DNA from: Hevea brasiliensis
Taxonomy: Eukaryota > Streptophyta > Magnoliopsida > Malpighiales > Euphorbiaceae
Direction: 5' to 3'
NCBI RefSeq assembly: GCF_030052815.1
Contig: NC_079498.1
Location: forward strand, 65,830,992-65,894,991
Length of the DNA stretch: 64,000 bases
The notes beneath the pieces are model-generated. The model was not told the DNA's origin. It saw nothing but the letters and a program-made list of their open reading frames with translations, and ran no database searches. Below, in pieces: positions 36,541-47,540 of the stretch (position 1 is its first letter; every line of letters begins with the position of its first letter). A program made the translations under genes and the position numbers.

Positions 36541-37558
36541 CCACATTTATTTAAGGATGTAAGATCCTTTGTGCTAGCTTATGATCAATGCCAAAGAATA
36601 GGTAATAGTTTAAGAAGGAATGAAATGCCACTGCATTGTATACTTGAGATAGAATTGTTTGATGTATGGGGGATAGACTTCATGGGCCCATTCCCCTCTT
36701 CCCGTGGAAACAAGTATATTCTAGTTGGAGTTGATTATGTGTCAAAATGGGTAGAAGCTATTGCAACACCAACAAACGATGCTAGAGTGGTCACCAAGTT
36801 CCTTAAGAAGAACATCTTCGCAAGATTTGGTACACCACGAGCGATAATCAGTGATGGAGGAAGCTACTTCTGCAACCAACAATTCGAAACACTATTGAAA
36901 AAGTATGGAGTGACTCATAAGGTGGCCACAACTTATCATCCTTAAACCAGCGGTCAAGTAGAAATATCAAACAGGGAACTGAAGCAGATTCTAGAGAAAA
37001 CTATAAATAGTTCCAGGAAGGACTGGTGCATGAAGCTATCCACTATGGGCATACCGCACTGCATATAAAATCCCAATTGGCATAACACCCTTCTGACTGG
37101 TTTATGAAAAATCATGCCATCTCCATGTTGAACTTGAGCATAAAGCCTATTGGGCAATTCAAGTACTAAACTTTGACCTCAAAGCTGCTGGTGAAAAAAG
37201 GCTCTTACAACTGAATGAGTTGGAAGAAATCCGACAAGATGCATATAAAAATGCCAAAATCTTTAAGGATAAAACCAAAAGATGGCATGAAAGGCGCATA
37301 GCAAGGAAAGAGATAAAAGAAGGAGATCTTGTCCTCTTATTCAACTTTAGATTGAAACTCTTTCCAGGGAAGCTGAAATCAAGATGGTCCAGACCTTTCA
37401 AGGTTACCCAAGTCTTCCCACATGGAGCAGTAGAGGTATGGAGCAAAACCTCAGGCGCATTCAAGGTCAATGGGCAAAGGCTGAAACCTTACTTTCAGGG
37501 AGAACCCATAGAAACGGGAGTAAATTGCACTCTCAATCCTCCTACTGACAGACCATAA
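36541..37558 (+). pseudogene. Athila integrase, C-terminal part
   Basis: Continues directly from 24735: the zinc domain's second half ([10 protein letters not shown], with the first Cys of the usual C-X2-C replaced by Tyr), then the DDE core with [20 protein letters not shown] and GQVEISNRE, and a C-terminal region ending near 37556 with RWSRPFKVTQVFPHGAVEV. Stops at about 36943, 37066 and 37099 and frame changes follow. The split coding unit is the clearest proof of the B insertion. Confidence 0.92.
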
Positions 37559-37595
37559 ACAAGCAAAGTCCAACTAAAGACTATAAACATGCGCT

Positions 37596-37615
37596 TTTTG
37601 GGAGGCAACCCAAAA
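37596..37615 (+). other. Hairpin just after Athila pol
   Basis: TTTTGGG and CCCAAAA form a perfect 7-bp stem around AGGCAA. It lies 38 bases after the pol stop. A similar 'gggaggcaaccc' phrase is common after pol in Athila-type elements as far as I recall. Confidence 0.6.
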
Positions 37616-37864
37616 TTTTTCTGAACTTTTCTTCTTTTCTTTTTCTTCAATATTGAATTTTTGTTTCGTACTCATTAGCATTTCATTTTGTAGGATTTTT
37701 GAAAAAGGGAATAGGGATCAAGAGAGGAAGGGAATCACCAAGTTAAAACCACAAAAGGGAAAATTGAACAAAATCGGGGAAGTAACTTTATTGTTAATCT
37801 TTGTATCCATTTTGTGTGTTATGATGATAAAATTTTCCATCTGCCAAAGATTTGAAAAATCAAA

Positions 37865-38230
37865 AGTACACAGGTCATGTACTGGTAGTACACACCCCGT
37901 GTAACTTTCTAGAAGTCCATAAATTTCATGCAATCTCAACCCTTCGAGAGATAGAAATTTACACGGGTCCATATCTCGAATTACACGGATCGTGTAATTT
38001 ATCTAGTAGAATAACTAAGAGACAAAAGGTTACACGGGGCTCCTTGAATTTTACATGGGCTGTGTAACATATCCAATAAAGTAACCCGAGAGACAGGAAG
38101 TTACACGGGTCCCATAACTAATTTATACGGGCCGTGTACTACGACAGATTTTGAAAATTTAAGGCAGAAATTTACACGGCCCTACATGTCGGGACCTGTG
38201 TAGTGATACACGACCAGTGTACTTCGTCGC
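37865..38230 (+). repeat. ACACGGG motif array between pol and ORF3
   Basis: Five units at roughly 65-bp spacing, each with 'ttacacggg' followed by a partner ending 'cgtgtaa' or 'gtgtac'. The last unit (38171-38225) closely matches LTR sequence at 9401-9455 and 41790-41840. It ends about 55-125 bp before two TATA-like boxes. Confidence 0.75.
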
Positions 38231-38282
38231 AGACACGACTCCTGGGGCACGAAACGCGCGAAACGAAGAGTTCTAACGGCTC

Positions 38283-38358
38283 TTTAAATACACCCCTAGC
38301 ATTAAAACCCTTCATAAACACAAAACCCTTCATTTACTCCCTTCCTAGGCTATAAAAA
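38283..38358 (+). promoter_or_regulatory. Candidate internal promoter for Athila ORF3
   Basis: TTTAAATA at 38283 and TATAAAAA at 38351, followed by a CT/CA-rich leader and an ATG at 38420. With the motif array upstream this looks like a separate RNA polymerase II promoter. Inferred. Confidence 0.5.
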
Positions 38359-38419
38359 CCTCTCAAATCTCATCTTCCTTCACCACAATCATACTCTTCT
38401 CCTTCCCAAAAACACACCC

Positions 38420-39728
38420 ATGGCTCCTACGAAGTGATCTACAAGGAGGATTGGCTCTTCTTCATGACAAAGAGGAGAATCCTCACCTTCTACACCCTAG
38501 CCTCTAACCCAACGCCCAAGAACGAGGGTAGCCACTCCCCAGCCATCTCAACAAGCCCCTCCCCCACTGTAACCACAGCCACAACCCGCTCCACAACCCA
38601 AAATCTCTATTCCTTGGGGATTTCGAGATGATGCCCATAAAGCAATGTGCACCTGACTTCATGCTCGAAAAATATCTTCCACCAAAACATAGATTTTTCA
38701 CTTTTAGAGCAAATCGGGTTGCAAGAAGAAATCAATGGGCTACTTAACAGTGTTGGGTGGACAAGGTTCGTCCAACTCCAATTTTCGGCTTACAAAGACA
38801 CAACACTGGAATTTTTTGGTAGCTTCAAGGCCAACTTATGGCCCACTGACAAGGAAGACAGGGGCAGAATTGAGTTTCGCCTACTTGGTGTAGACCGGGT
38901 AATGAATATGAATGAGTTCAACGCCATCTTCAGCTTTGACAGTACCGGCCACCAAGAAATCCTAAGGAACTGCATGCTATACAACAACATCAACTTTTGG
39001 GATTCCATTGCACCAAACACAGAGCCCTATAACTCCAGCAAATCCAAATCAACGGGAATCACTAGTCCAGTATTGCGATACATGCATTGGTTCGCCGCCC
39101 ACACCATCATGGGCCGTGGCTACAGCCTCGACGTTGTCAACGCCAGTGAGCTATTTTTCCTATGGTGCATGGTCACCGGGCAGCAGTGCAGCACTGGCTT
39201 TTTCTTGTGCAACCATCTCTGATGCCTTTGCCATCAGCCTACTGGGCACACAGTGCTTGGAGGCCTTGTCACCACCATTGCCCTTAACTTCGGCTTTATT
39301 CCAGAACATCGCAGACTGCGCTTTGTTACTGGAACATCGAGAATTGATTAAACTATCTACATATCCATGGGGATATGTAAGAAGGTGGGCAACAAATGCT
39401 ACTTGGTGGATGCCGAAGGAAACACCATCCCTCGGAGAGACGAGGCAAGGGAGGGACCCGGTGAGACTTCACAGCCTCAAGAAGAAGGGCAAGGGCCAAT
39501 GTTCGAAGAGTCCCTTGTCGAGTGCCTCCATACACACCACCACCGACAAACCCGGTCCTTGCATACCTGCAGTGCATGGAGACCACAATATACGACAGGA
39601 TGCGAGCTATCGAGGACAGCCTCCAGGAAGCACACAACAAACTGGTTCTAATGGACAAACTAGATGAGGCGGATGAGGAGGAAGAGGAGCAAGGATCACT
39701 AGCATCACCATCATCATCATCATCATAA
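38420..39728 (+). pseudogene. Athila third ORF (ATHILA/plant transposon-type domain)
   Basis: Starts MAPTK then stops; a Pro/Gln-rich N-terminal stretch is followed by a block from about 38670 containing NIDFSLLEQIGL, LLNSVGWTRFV and FFGSFKANLW, resembling the conserved domain of the Athila ORF described as ORF-1 or putative plant transposon protein. After 39220 the frame changes, with a GGLVTTIALNFGF-type segment near 39260 and an acidic/Ser C-terminus at 39660-39728. Its role is unknown; it is often discussed as a possible env-like gene, but I see no convincing signal peptide or membrane span. Stops include 38435 and at least two frame changes. Confidence 0.75.
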
Positions 39729-41245
39729 GCCTTTTAGAGATAGGACTATAAGATAGGATCTTTATTATAATATCTTACATGCCCTAGTCCTAACTTGCAA
39801 CCATAGGTCTCTTTTATTTGCTTTATATTAAAAAATTTTCCATGCTTAATAAATATTATGCTTCCTTAAAATTTTTGTATGCTTGATCTGATCTTGCACA
39901 TTATATTGACATTGAGGACAATGTCTGGTTTGAGTTTGGGGGGGATACATTTGCACTTGCATATCATTACATGCATATCATTGCATTGTTTAAATTCAGC
40001 TACATTATTCTTGTGTATCAAAATTTTCGAGAATTTTTGAAAATTTTTGGATTGTAAATTGTAAAACTTAGCACTATAACCAAATTTTTTGTAAGCTAAT
40101 AATTGAACTCAACGGGATAGAGGAATGAACGTATCTAGAAGGGCAAAAAGGGATTCTAACATGTTGTTTGTTAAGAAGCTAATATCTTTTATGGAACTAG
40201 ACTAGCTAAACCTCTTCATAACTATCAATTTATCACATTGAACTTGTAAAATTAGGAGAATAAATTTTTAAACACAAGCAAACTCAAAAATTGCCTCACT
40301 AGCTCTAGAACATATCTCTCGGACCTATCAAGGCGAAATCCTAGCATATGTTTGATGAAGAGATGATTAAGGCATTCTTTGATACAACCTTACTAAGCCT
40401 TAGCCACCTCTAAATTAAAATGTATATTCCTTGTAGCCAACTTGAAACCTATGTTTATCCATTAAAATTTATTACTTACCCATATTATTCACCTAGCCCC
40501 TAACCTAAACAACTACCATACCCTTTTGAGGAAGCAAAATGCATAAAAAAATGAAGAGAGGATGTGGAACTCAAGAAAGAATGCGAGTGTACAATTGAAG
40601 CCAAACAAAAATTTGCCTTTCCAACCTAGCAAAAGCAATGAGTTTGGGGGAGAGGACAAAAAGGAAAAAGAAAAGAAGTCCTAAGATAAGTATCATGGAA
40701 GCATGCTTGATAATATAAAAAGCCAAAAGCCTTTCCTCTCCACATAAAATATGTAGAAACGAACTCAGTATACTTGGATTTTATGCATACATGCTATCCT
40801 CATATTTGTATTCCCTAAAACCTTTCATTGGCAACCAAGTTTATCCCTCTAGCCCCATTACAACCCCTTTTAAAGACCTTTTGATTTTTTGAAAAAACAC
40901 ATACTACATTAGTGGAGATAGAAAATTGAGATATGCCTATGGAGTTAGAATCGAAATACTTTATCTCAATTACTTATGAAAGAGGCAGATTTGGGGGAGT
41001 TAGTGTTTCTTAATCCTATCCCGATAAAACAGGTTGTTTGTGGCCTATTAATGGTCTTGTATACAGGAATAATTAGTCAAAACACCATGAAACGAGGTGA
41101 AGTTCCAAACAGGTAGCTGTTAGAACCCTTATGCCTTGAAAGAGGGGAGTTGGTATGAAGGTTGGAAGAGTTCAATTTTATGCTTATTAAATTGATGGTT
41201 GTATTCCTAAGTATCCCCTGAAATGTGCTTTAAAACAGAGTTTTG
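39729..41245 (+). other. Athila 3' noncoding region with repeated PPT-like motifs
   Basis: No coding frame. 'tttgggggg'-type purine motifs occur at about 39936-39944, 40634-40641 and 40990-40996 in addition to the true one at 41274, each in a context such as 'gagtttggggg'. Confidence 0.75.
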
Positions 41246-41267
41246 TTTTGCTTGAGGACAAGCAAAA
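41246..41267 (+). other. Hairpin directly before Athila polypurine tract
   Basis: TTTTGCTTG and CAAGCAAAA form a perfect 9-bp stem with loop AGGA, ending three bases before the purine tract. The phrase 'gcttgaggacaagc' is widespread in Athila/Tat elements to my knowledge. Confidence 0.75.
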
Positions 41268-41270
41268 GTT

Positions 41271-41286
41271 TGAGTTTGGGGGTATT
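41271..41286 (+). other. Athila polypurine tract
   Basis: GAGTTTGGGGG followed by TATT and then the 3' LTR start TGATATACTTG at 41287. Confidence 0.8.
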
Positions 41287-42896
41287 TGATATACTTGAAT
41301 TGTATAGATGTTTTTGAGCACATTTGTATTCTAAATCATAACATTTAGGCAAGTATTTTCATGCATAGTAGTTGATTTCATTAGTTTTCATAAATTATGT
41401 TGCCAAGCCCTTAATTCCATGTTTTTTGCATTATTTCAAGTGTTTGGTTGAAGCCCCAAAGGATGGGAGTGCAAAGGAAAGCTTGGAGAGGTAAAAAGAC
41501 AAAGAATTGCTGCTGATACAAAGTACATGGGACATGTAAACCAAGCCCCAGACCTGTGTAACTCTCTACCAGAAGAAAGTCAAGAGAATCGATGAGAAAC
41601 ACAAGTACACAGGTCATGTATGTAGACCCGTGTAATCTGCAGGGACCTGTGTAAGTCTCTGTCGGGCGCAAGCTTGAAGAACCTTATGGGAACAACAGTA
41701 AACGACCCATGTAATCAGGCCCGTGTAGTTGGCACAGACCTGTGTAACTCTCTGTGCGAAAACAAGACCATGCAATTCTCCTCCAGCAAGTTACATGGCC
41801 CTACTTTGCGAGACCCGTGTAGTGACACATGGGCCGTGTACTATGCTGTAGCCTATTTTCTGACTCGAATTCCCCTCCTGTTTTCTAATTCAAACGAGAC
41901 TCCTAATGCCTTTTGGACTCAAAATGACCTAACCCTAGAGCAACCAATATAAATAGAAAAGAAAACATCAGGAAAGTAGGTCGGTCACTGTCATTGGGAC
42001 TGCTGCTGAAGGTTGCTGTTGTCAGACTCTACATCAGTACCAAAAGAAGTTTTCCAACTGAAGCTCCATAAGATCAAAGCTGCAAACTCTCTTTGGTTCC
42101 TTCGTTTCATCTCCTTAGACAGATTTTATTATTTTATTTCTTCTGCATAACTCTCTTTTTATTGTTTTTGCTTTTTATCATGACATTTACTGAACTCACC
42201 ATGAATGAGTAGTTTTCTTATTCTGGATTTGGGAGAGTAGCTCTTGTAATTATTATCATGGATGAACGTTGAGTTTTATTTATTGGATTTGAGATTCATT
42301 TCTTAATTTAATTTCTTGCGATCTTAATGCATGCTACGTGTTGATACCCACTTTGTTATGATTGTAAATGTTAATTGAAGGACTGAAAGGTGAAGATTAA
42401 CATTAAAAAATCAAGATCTTGAACCTAGGAATTCTGACCTAGACATAGGCTGATATCTTTGTGGAATCTAAAAATTGGTCAAAGGTCTTAAAGGATTTTA
42501 ATTAATTTGATCACCACGAAAATAGGGTTCGAGTTAATTAGAATACACCCTAGTTGCCTTAAGAGAGGATTTAGGAGAACTTAGGAGTGATTTCCATCAA
42601 GGAAAACGATCTTCAATTCAGTAAATAAACGGATAACATCCCTAGTAAGATTCAAGTGTGAAATCTTAATTCCAGAATTGCTTCAAAAAGAAAAATCATT
42701 TCATTTTAAGTTTACCATTTTAGTGTTTAAAGTTAACAAACTTCATCCTCTAAGTATTCGATAGCCTAGACAGTTAAGATTTCTGTGTAGATTGGTACTT
42801 ACTAAACAAAATTCCTCGTGGAAATGATACTCTACTTATCACTTTATTACTTTTTAGCGATACGTGCACTTGCAGTGGTTGCAAAATAGCGAAACA
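41287..42896 (+). repeat. Athila 3' LTR
   Basis: Complete, 1610 bp, with the ACACGGG motif array near 41520-41840 and TATA at 41948. It ends GAAACA followed by the duplication CTAAT. It shows what the 5' LTR looked like before A entered. Confidence 0.93.
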
Positions 42897-42901
42897 CTAA
42901 T

Positions 42902-43358
42902 GTAAAGTTTAGTTGATGAGTGTAAATTGATTTTACTTTAATGAAATATGAATGAAATTATTTAATATTATTTTCGATGATAATTGAATTGAGAATTATT
43001 TTGAATTTTGGAGGTTTGGACGAATTGTGTTGATTGTGTTGTAATAGTGATGGATTTTGATGAAAAGAATTATAGGAAGTGTTTTTACAGGTTTTTGAAG
43101 AACTGTTTCCTTAAAATACAGACGGTACTTTGCCGAAAATTTTTCAAAAATTGCGGACAAATAAAAATGGACAAAAATTTTAACTAGCTTTTAAACTTCT
43201 ATTAAATGTAAGAAAATACTCATTACTTTCAAAAAGTAAGAAAATGGTTTTAAAATCCCTTGTAGGGTACTTAATGAGTTATCGGTAGGTGAAATTTGGT
43301 AGTTCATTAGGTATTCTACGAGATCATGTTATGCCTTACAGAGGGGTAAGGTGTGATA
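42902..43358 (+). mobile_element. Tekay-type solo LTR, right segment
   Basis: Continues the LTR broken at 8892: 'ggtttttgaagaactgtttcc', 'cccttgtagggtacttaatg' and the terminal 'aaggtgtgata' match the end of the B LTRs. Followed by AGTAT, equal to 5871-5875. Confidence 0.9.
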
Positions 43359-43448
43359 AGTATAATGTGTTACTTCCAAATATGAAGGCCCTTTATTGTT
43401 GGTTAAAATATTAGACATACTTGAAATATGAAATACATACTTGATGTA

Positions 43449-46400
43449 TGTTACACTCTACTCCTCGTAAGATGTAATATGCTCCCATAGTATACCTAAT
43501 GAATTACCGTACTTCGTCTACTGGTAACCCATTAAATATACTATAAGGAATTTTAAAACAATTTTCGTTCATTTAAAAATTGGTGGGAATTTTTTTTTTT
43601 CAGATTTTAAAAACCTTTATTTAAAGTCCAAACATAAATTAAATTTTTAGATATTTAAAATCTCCGTAAGTTTTATAAAAATTTCGGCAGAGTGCCGTCT
43701 GTATTTTGAGAAAACAGTTTTTTTAAACCTGAAAATAAAGACACTCCCAATATTTTTCTCAATCACAACTCCATTATTCAATCTCATTTTCACAAATCAA
43801 CACAAGCAACTCAATACACAGTTTAAATTAAATCAAACCTTGAAATATCTTATTAAGATAACAAAATGAATATTTACATTCATGGGAGTATTAAAAATTT
43901 AGTAGTGCAAACTTTATAAATACATAAAATCTCAAGATAACCTTATAATAATTTGTATTTCATTACAATCCAAAAATATATTACAAAAGAGTTGGTATAA
44001 CTGTTCAAAGTAAATTTTATATATATAATTACAGAATTACATCAAAATCTAAAGTAAAAGGGTATACTTATGATATACCCGAAGATAGTCTCACTATGCC
44101 TTTTAGTAATCTTGCTTAGCTGCTTTATATTTTCTTTCACCTGCGACAGCATACAAAGCTATCGGTGAGTGGTGAACTCAGTGGTGCACAAACTAATAAT
44201 TTAAAACTTAATACAAGTTATGCTTGACAATTCATAACAAATAGAAATTTAAAATTTCTAAATTCTTCAAAATTCATAACATTCAGAAATCAATATTTTC
44301 ATTCATGCAAATTATTCATTTGAATAGCATTTTGATCAAATAGTAACTATTTATCTACATTTCTTTTAAATCCCGAAACAATACGAAAATATTTTGAATC
44401 ACTGACAAATTATTTATTTCAACCATAATTTATCAAACTATGCATAATTTAAAGGGCGTTGCCAACAATTCACACAGTTGAACCCATGACCCAAAATTCA
44501 AATAGATGCTGTGTTGTACACCACGACATTTCACACTCTCTCAATAACTGAGGCTAAAAGGGAGGAACAAAGACTAGCTAGTATATATGAGTACTCATTC
44601 AAACTCTTCCCCAACTGGCAAGCCAGAGAGGAAGGAACTCGCCCCATCTAGTGGAGGAGATATCTCACTAGACAAGCTAATGAGAATTCACAACAAATTT
44701 TGCCATGTCAACTGTGGTTTTAAATCATATTCAAAACAATTTCTATTTACAAAGTATTTACAAATCATCAACATATTTAATCATCATAAATTCATGCTCA
44801 AGGTTGGCAACACATCAAACTTAAAATTTACGATTCTCAAAACCATGCAATAAATCCTTAAATGCATAAGAAAATTTACATTTAATTTATACAATTTGAT
44901 TCAACAAATTAAAATCCTCAACACAAAAAAATTATAAATCATAAAATAAACTTGTTCAAATCAATTTAGAAGTAAAAAGTAACAAAATAGTTAGTTGTGC
45001 ACAAACCTTATACGAGCCGCCTCTTAGCCTTGACTCGATGTCTCGGGTTCTTTCCCGGTATTCTTTTCCACTGAAACACACAGTTTCACAGTGTTTCAGT
45101 ATCATAACTTATCATAAATCCAAAATAAATTCAAATTCACTTTTATCTAGCTTATATATGTTAAACTTGACGTTCTTCAAAATTTGTGTTTCGGGATTAC
45201 TATTCATTATACTATTTAAGTCAATTTGTTGAATTTCTAAGGCTTAATAGGTATGGGAATTCCAACTTCAGCCACATACCACATTTTGGTTACTAAATTT
45301 GTTAGTTTTGGTTGTTTTCTCAAATTCTAAGTCTTTTAGGCAAATTTGCAAATTTTCAGTTTTGGTGTCTTAAGTTGCACTGTTCTATTAGTCATTTTTC
45401 TGCCAGAATTTGGCAAAACTTTCTTCATATAAAATGTTCCCTATTATCTTAAATTTATTCTCCTTTTTGAATCACTCCATTTGGAGTTTTTTTAGCTCAA
45501 GTTATAGCCATTTGAATCATGGCTACCGGATTGGACTTAACCCAGATTTTTGGGCACCAAACTGGTTCTGGTAGTTTTAGGTTACCAATTTTGGGTGGCC
45601 AAATGACTTAGTTAAGGGTATAATTTGGGTTTGTGTTCTTCATAAAAGTTTTAGGTCCATATCTCAGCTGTCCACTGGTAAAATTTCAGGTCATTTAGAC
45701 CTACCTAGCTCACGTCATGGCCAAATGAACAGGTTGGTCATTTTGTACAAGTCAGACTGCATAAATCCAGATTTGGTCAATTTGTTCACTAGGTTTTGGT
45801 CACTTTTTGGGCATGATTCCTAAATAAAAATTGTGTCAATTTGTGTCTATTTTCATTCCCAATTAGCCTCACACCAATTGGACTTGTAAATTTTCAGTTT
45901 TGATCCCTCAAAGGGACCTTGGTCCTACTGCCTGCAGCATAACCTTAAGCAATCTGAATTTGCATTTGGTTCCAATACTTCTAACATACTCCAATTGGTC
46001 ACAAATGACCATTTCTCACCTCAAACCAAGTCCAACACACCATTTAACACATTCTCACATTTTTTTCTTCTAAAGCCTAGGTGCTAAACCCTAATTCACC
46101 AATATGTTGCATTTGACTACTACAATGCATCCCAACATCACTTCCATACTCATACCCACTTACCTACACTTTGAATTTAATCAAATTTATGCACATACAC
46201 ATCAAAACCCTAGTTGGCCAAATTTTCCTCTTGTCCTCCAATAATTATTTTCTTTTAATTTTAAGTTAAAATCTAAGCTACTTGAACCAAAAACATAGAA
46301 ATTAAACTAAGAAATGGAAGTTTGCTTACTAATCTTACTTTGAATTTTGCACCTCTTCAAAACCTCTTCCTTTCTTCTTCTTTTTGTTGTCAAGTTTTCT

Positions 46401-47206
46401 ATCAAAGCTTGAAATCAAGATTTAATGATGAAAATTTAACATTCTATGGTGGGATTTAAGGTTTGATCAAGCTCAAAATGAGCTTCCATGGAGTTTTGGT
46501 GAGGGAGAGGTGAGAGAGAGGTGGTTCACATTTTTGAAGAAGATGAAGTCTTTTTTTTTTCTTTTCTTTTCTTTTTCTTTTATGAATTTATCCATTAGGA
46601 AGACCATAAATTAAATTAATTAAATTTTAATTATAATATTTATTGCATCATGCATGAGGTCATGCATGATGTCATCACTTTTTACTTTTTTTTTATTTAT
46701 TTTTCTATTAGTTCTTTAATTTAATTTCCGATTCTGAAATTTTCTTTTCTCCGATTTTATTTGACAGTTAGGTCAGGCCTTGGGGTTAATTGACCAAATT
46801 GCCCTTTGCCGGTTCAACCCAGTTTGCAAATAATTCAGTATTTCTTTCGGCTCCCTAACTTAATTATTTGACTGGCTTAATAATTCTTTTTTGTGATATT
46901 CTCTTTTCCAATGTGTTCGTAATAGTTCTAAGGACCGCAGCGTCACATTTTACAGTTTGAAATTTGAGTTTAAATCGACTTCGCAGTCCTTCCCGAGAAG
47001 GTCACCCATCGCTGTGACTCTTTGCTCATTTAACTTCTTATGTTCTGTTTTTCTTATTTATACTTAACAAATTGACAATTACTAATTATTTGTGTTTATG
47101 GCTTATCTAGTTGTTTTAAGTGTGGTTCTAATCCCCTTAATTGTCAGGACCAACATCGGTCACTGGACAGTAACTTATACCAGGCTATGCAAATAGGGGT
47201 GTTACA
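43449..47206 (-). repeat. Element C 3' LTR
   Basis: Reverse complement runs TGTAACACCCC...GTAACA. The 26-bp RY palindrome is at 46646-46671, the TGGTCA/TGACCA pair at 45996-46011, the CTGAAACAC hairpin at 45071-45099 and the TGAGT/ACTCA hairpin at 44166-44180. Confidence 0.92.
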
Positions 47207-47221
47207 ATTCTCCCCCTCTTA
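47207..47221 (-). other. Element C polypurine tract
   Basis: Minus strand TAAGAGGGGGAGAAT immediately before the 3' LTR. Confidence 0.88.
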
Positions 47222-47229
47222 AAATAATT

Positions 47230-47540
47230 TCTTCCTCGAAATTTTACCTGGTATCAGTCTCTGAACACTTGTGGGTGCTGTCTCCTCATGTCCTATTCAC
47301 GCTCCTAAGTAGCTTTCTGGCCTGAACGATGGTTCCTTAGCACTTTAACCAATACTATTTACTCATCGATTGCTCACCTCGTGTGCCAAGTTTCTTATGA
47401 GCTTCTGTCATAAGTTAGATTCAAATTCATTTCAATTTTAGAGGTAAGCAAATCTTTGTGCTAGTGGATCCACTCTTTCTAGGACCTCGTATGATCCTAT
47501 GGGTAAGAACTTAGTTTTACTCTTTTCTTATCAAATCTCT
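47230..47540 (-). pseudogene. Element C pol 3' remnant (IN C-terminus, chromodomain tail)
   Basis: On the minus strand pieces corresponding to B can be followed: a GSYEVLERVDPLA-like piece near 47480-47510, NLNLTYD near 47410, AHEVSNR near 47385 and an HRSGQKAT...DMRRQHPQ piece near 47250-47330. Stops and frame changes break all of them, and the part between IN and tail is deleted. Confidence 0.75.

Larger units (their letters stand above)
8893..42896 (+). mobile_element. Athila-like Ty3/gypsy element with two nested insertions
   Basis: LTRs of 1611 bp (8893-9545 joined to 19258-20215) and 1610 bp (41287-42896) are flanked by CTAAT at 8888-8892 and 42897-42901. The PBS matches tRNA-Asp type. 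gag, protease, RT, RNase H and integrase follow in Ty3/gypsy order, then a third ORF and a long 3' noncoding region. Removing inserts A and B leaves about 12.5 kb, usual for Athila. All coding parts carry stops or frameshifts. In 8893-8974 against 41287-41368 I count five differences, so it is clearly older than B or D. Confidence 0.93.

Noticed and set aside
39008..39667. 219-codon frame overlapping the third Athila ORF
   Set aside because: Composition is shadow-like for much of its length, and the recognisable domain pieces lie in other frames.
38420..39728. Envelope glycoprotein
   Set aside because: No signal peptide, cleavage site or membrane span visible; position alone is not enough.
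44587..44853. 88-codon frame in the C 3' LTR as a gene
   Set aside because: It lies wholly within an LTR; the matching stretch of the 5' LTR has a deletion that breaks it.
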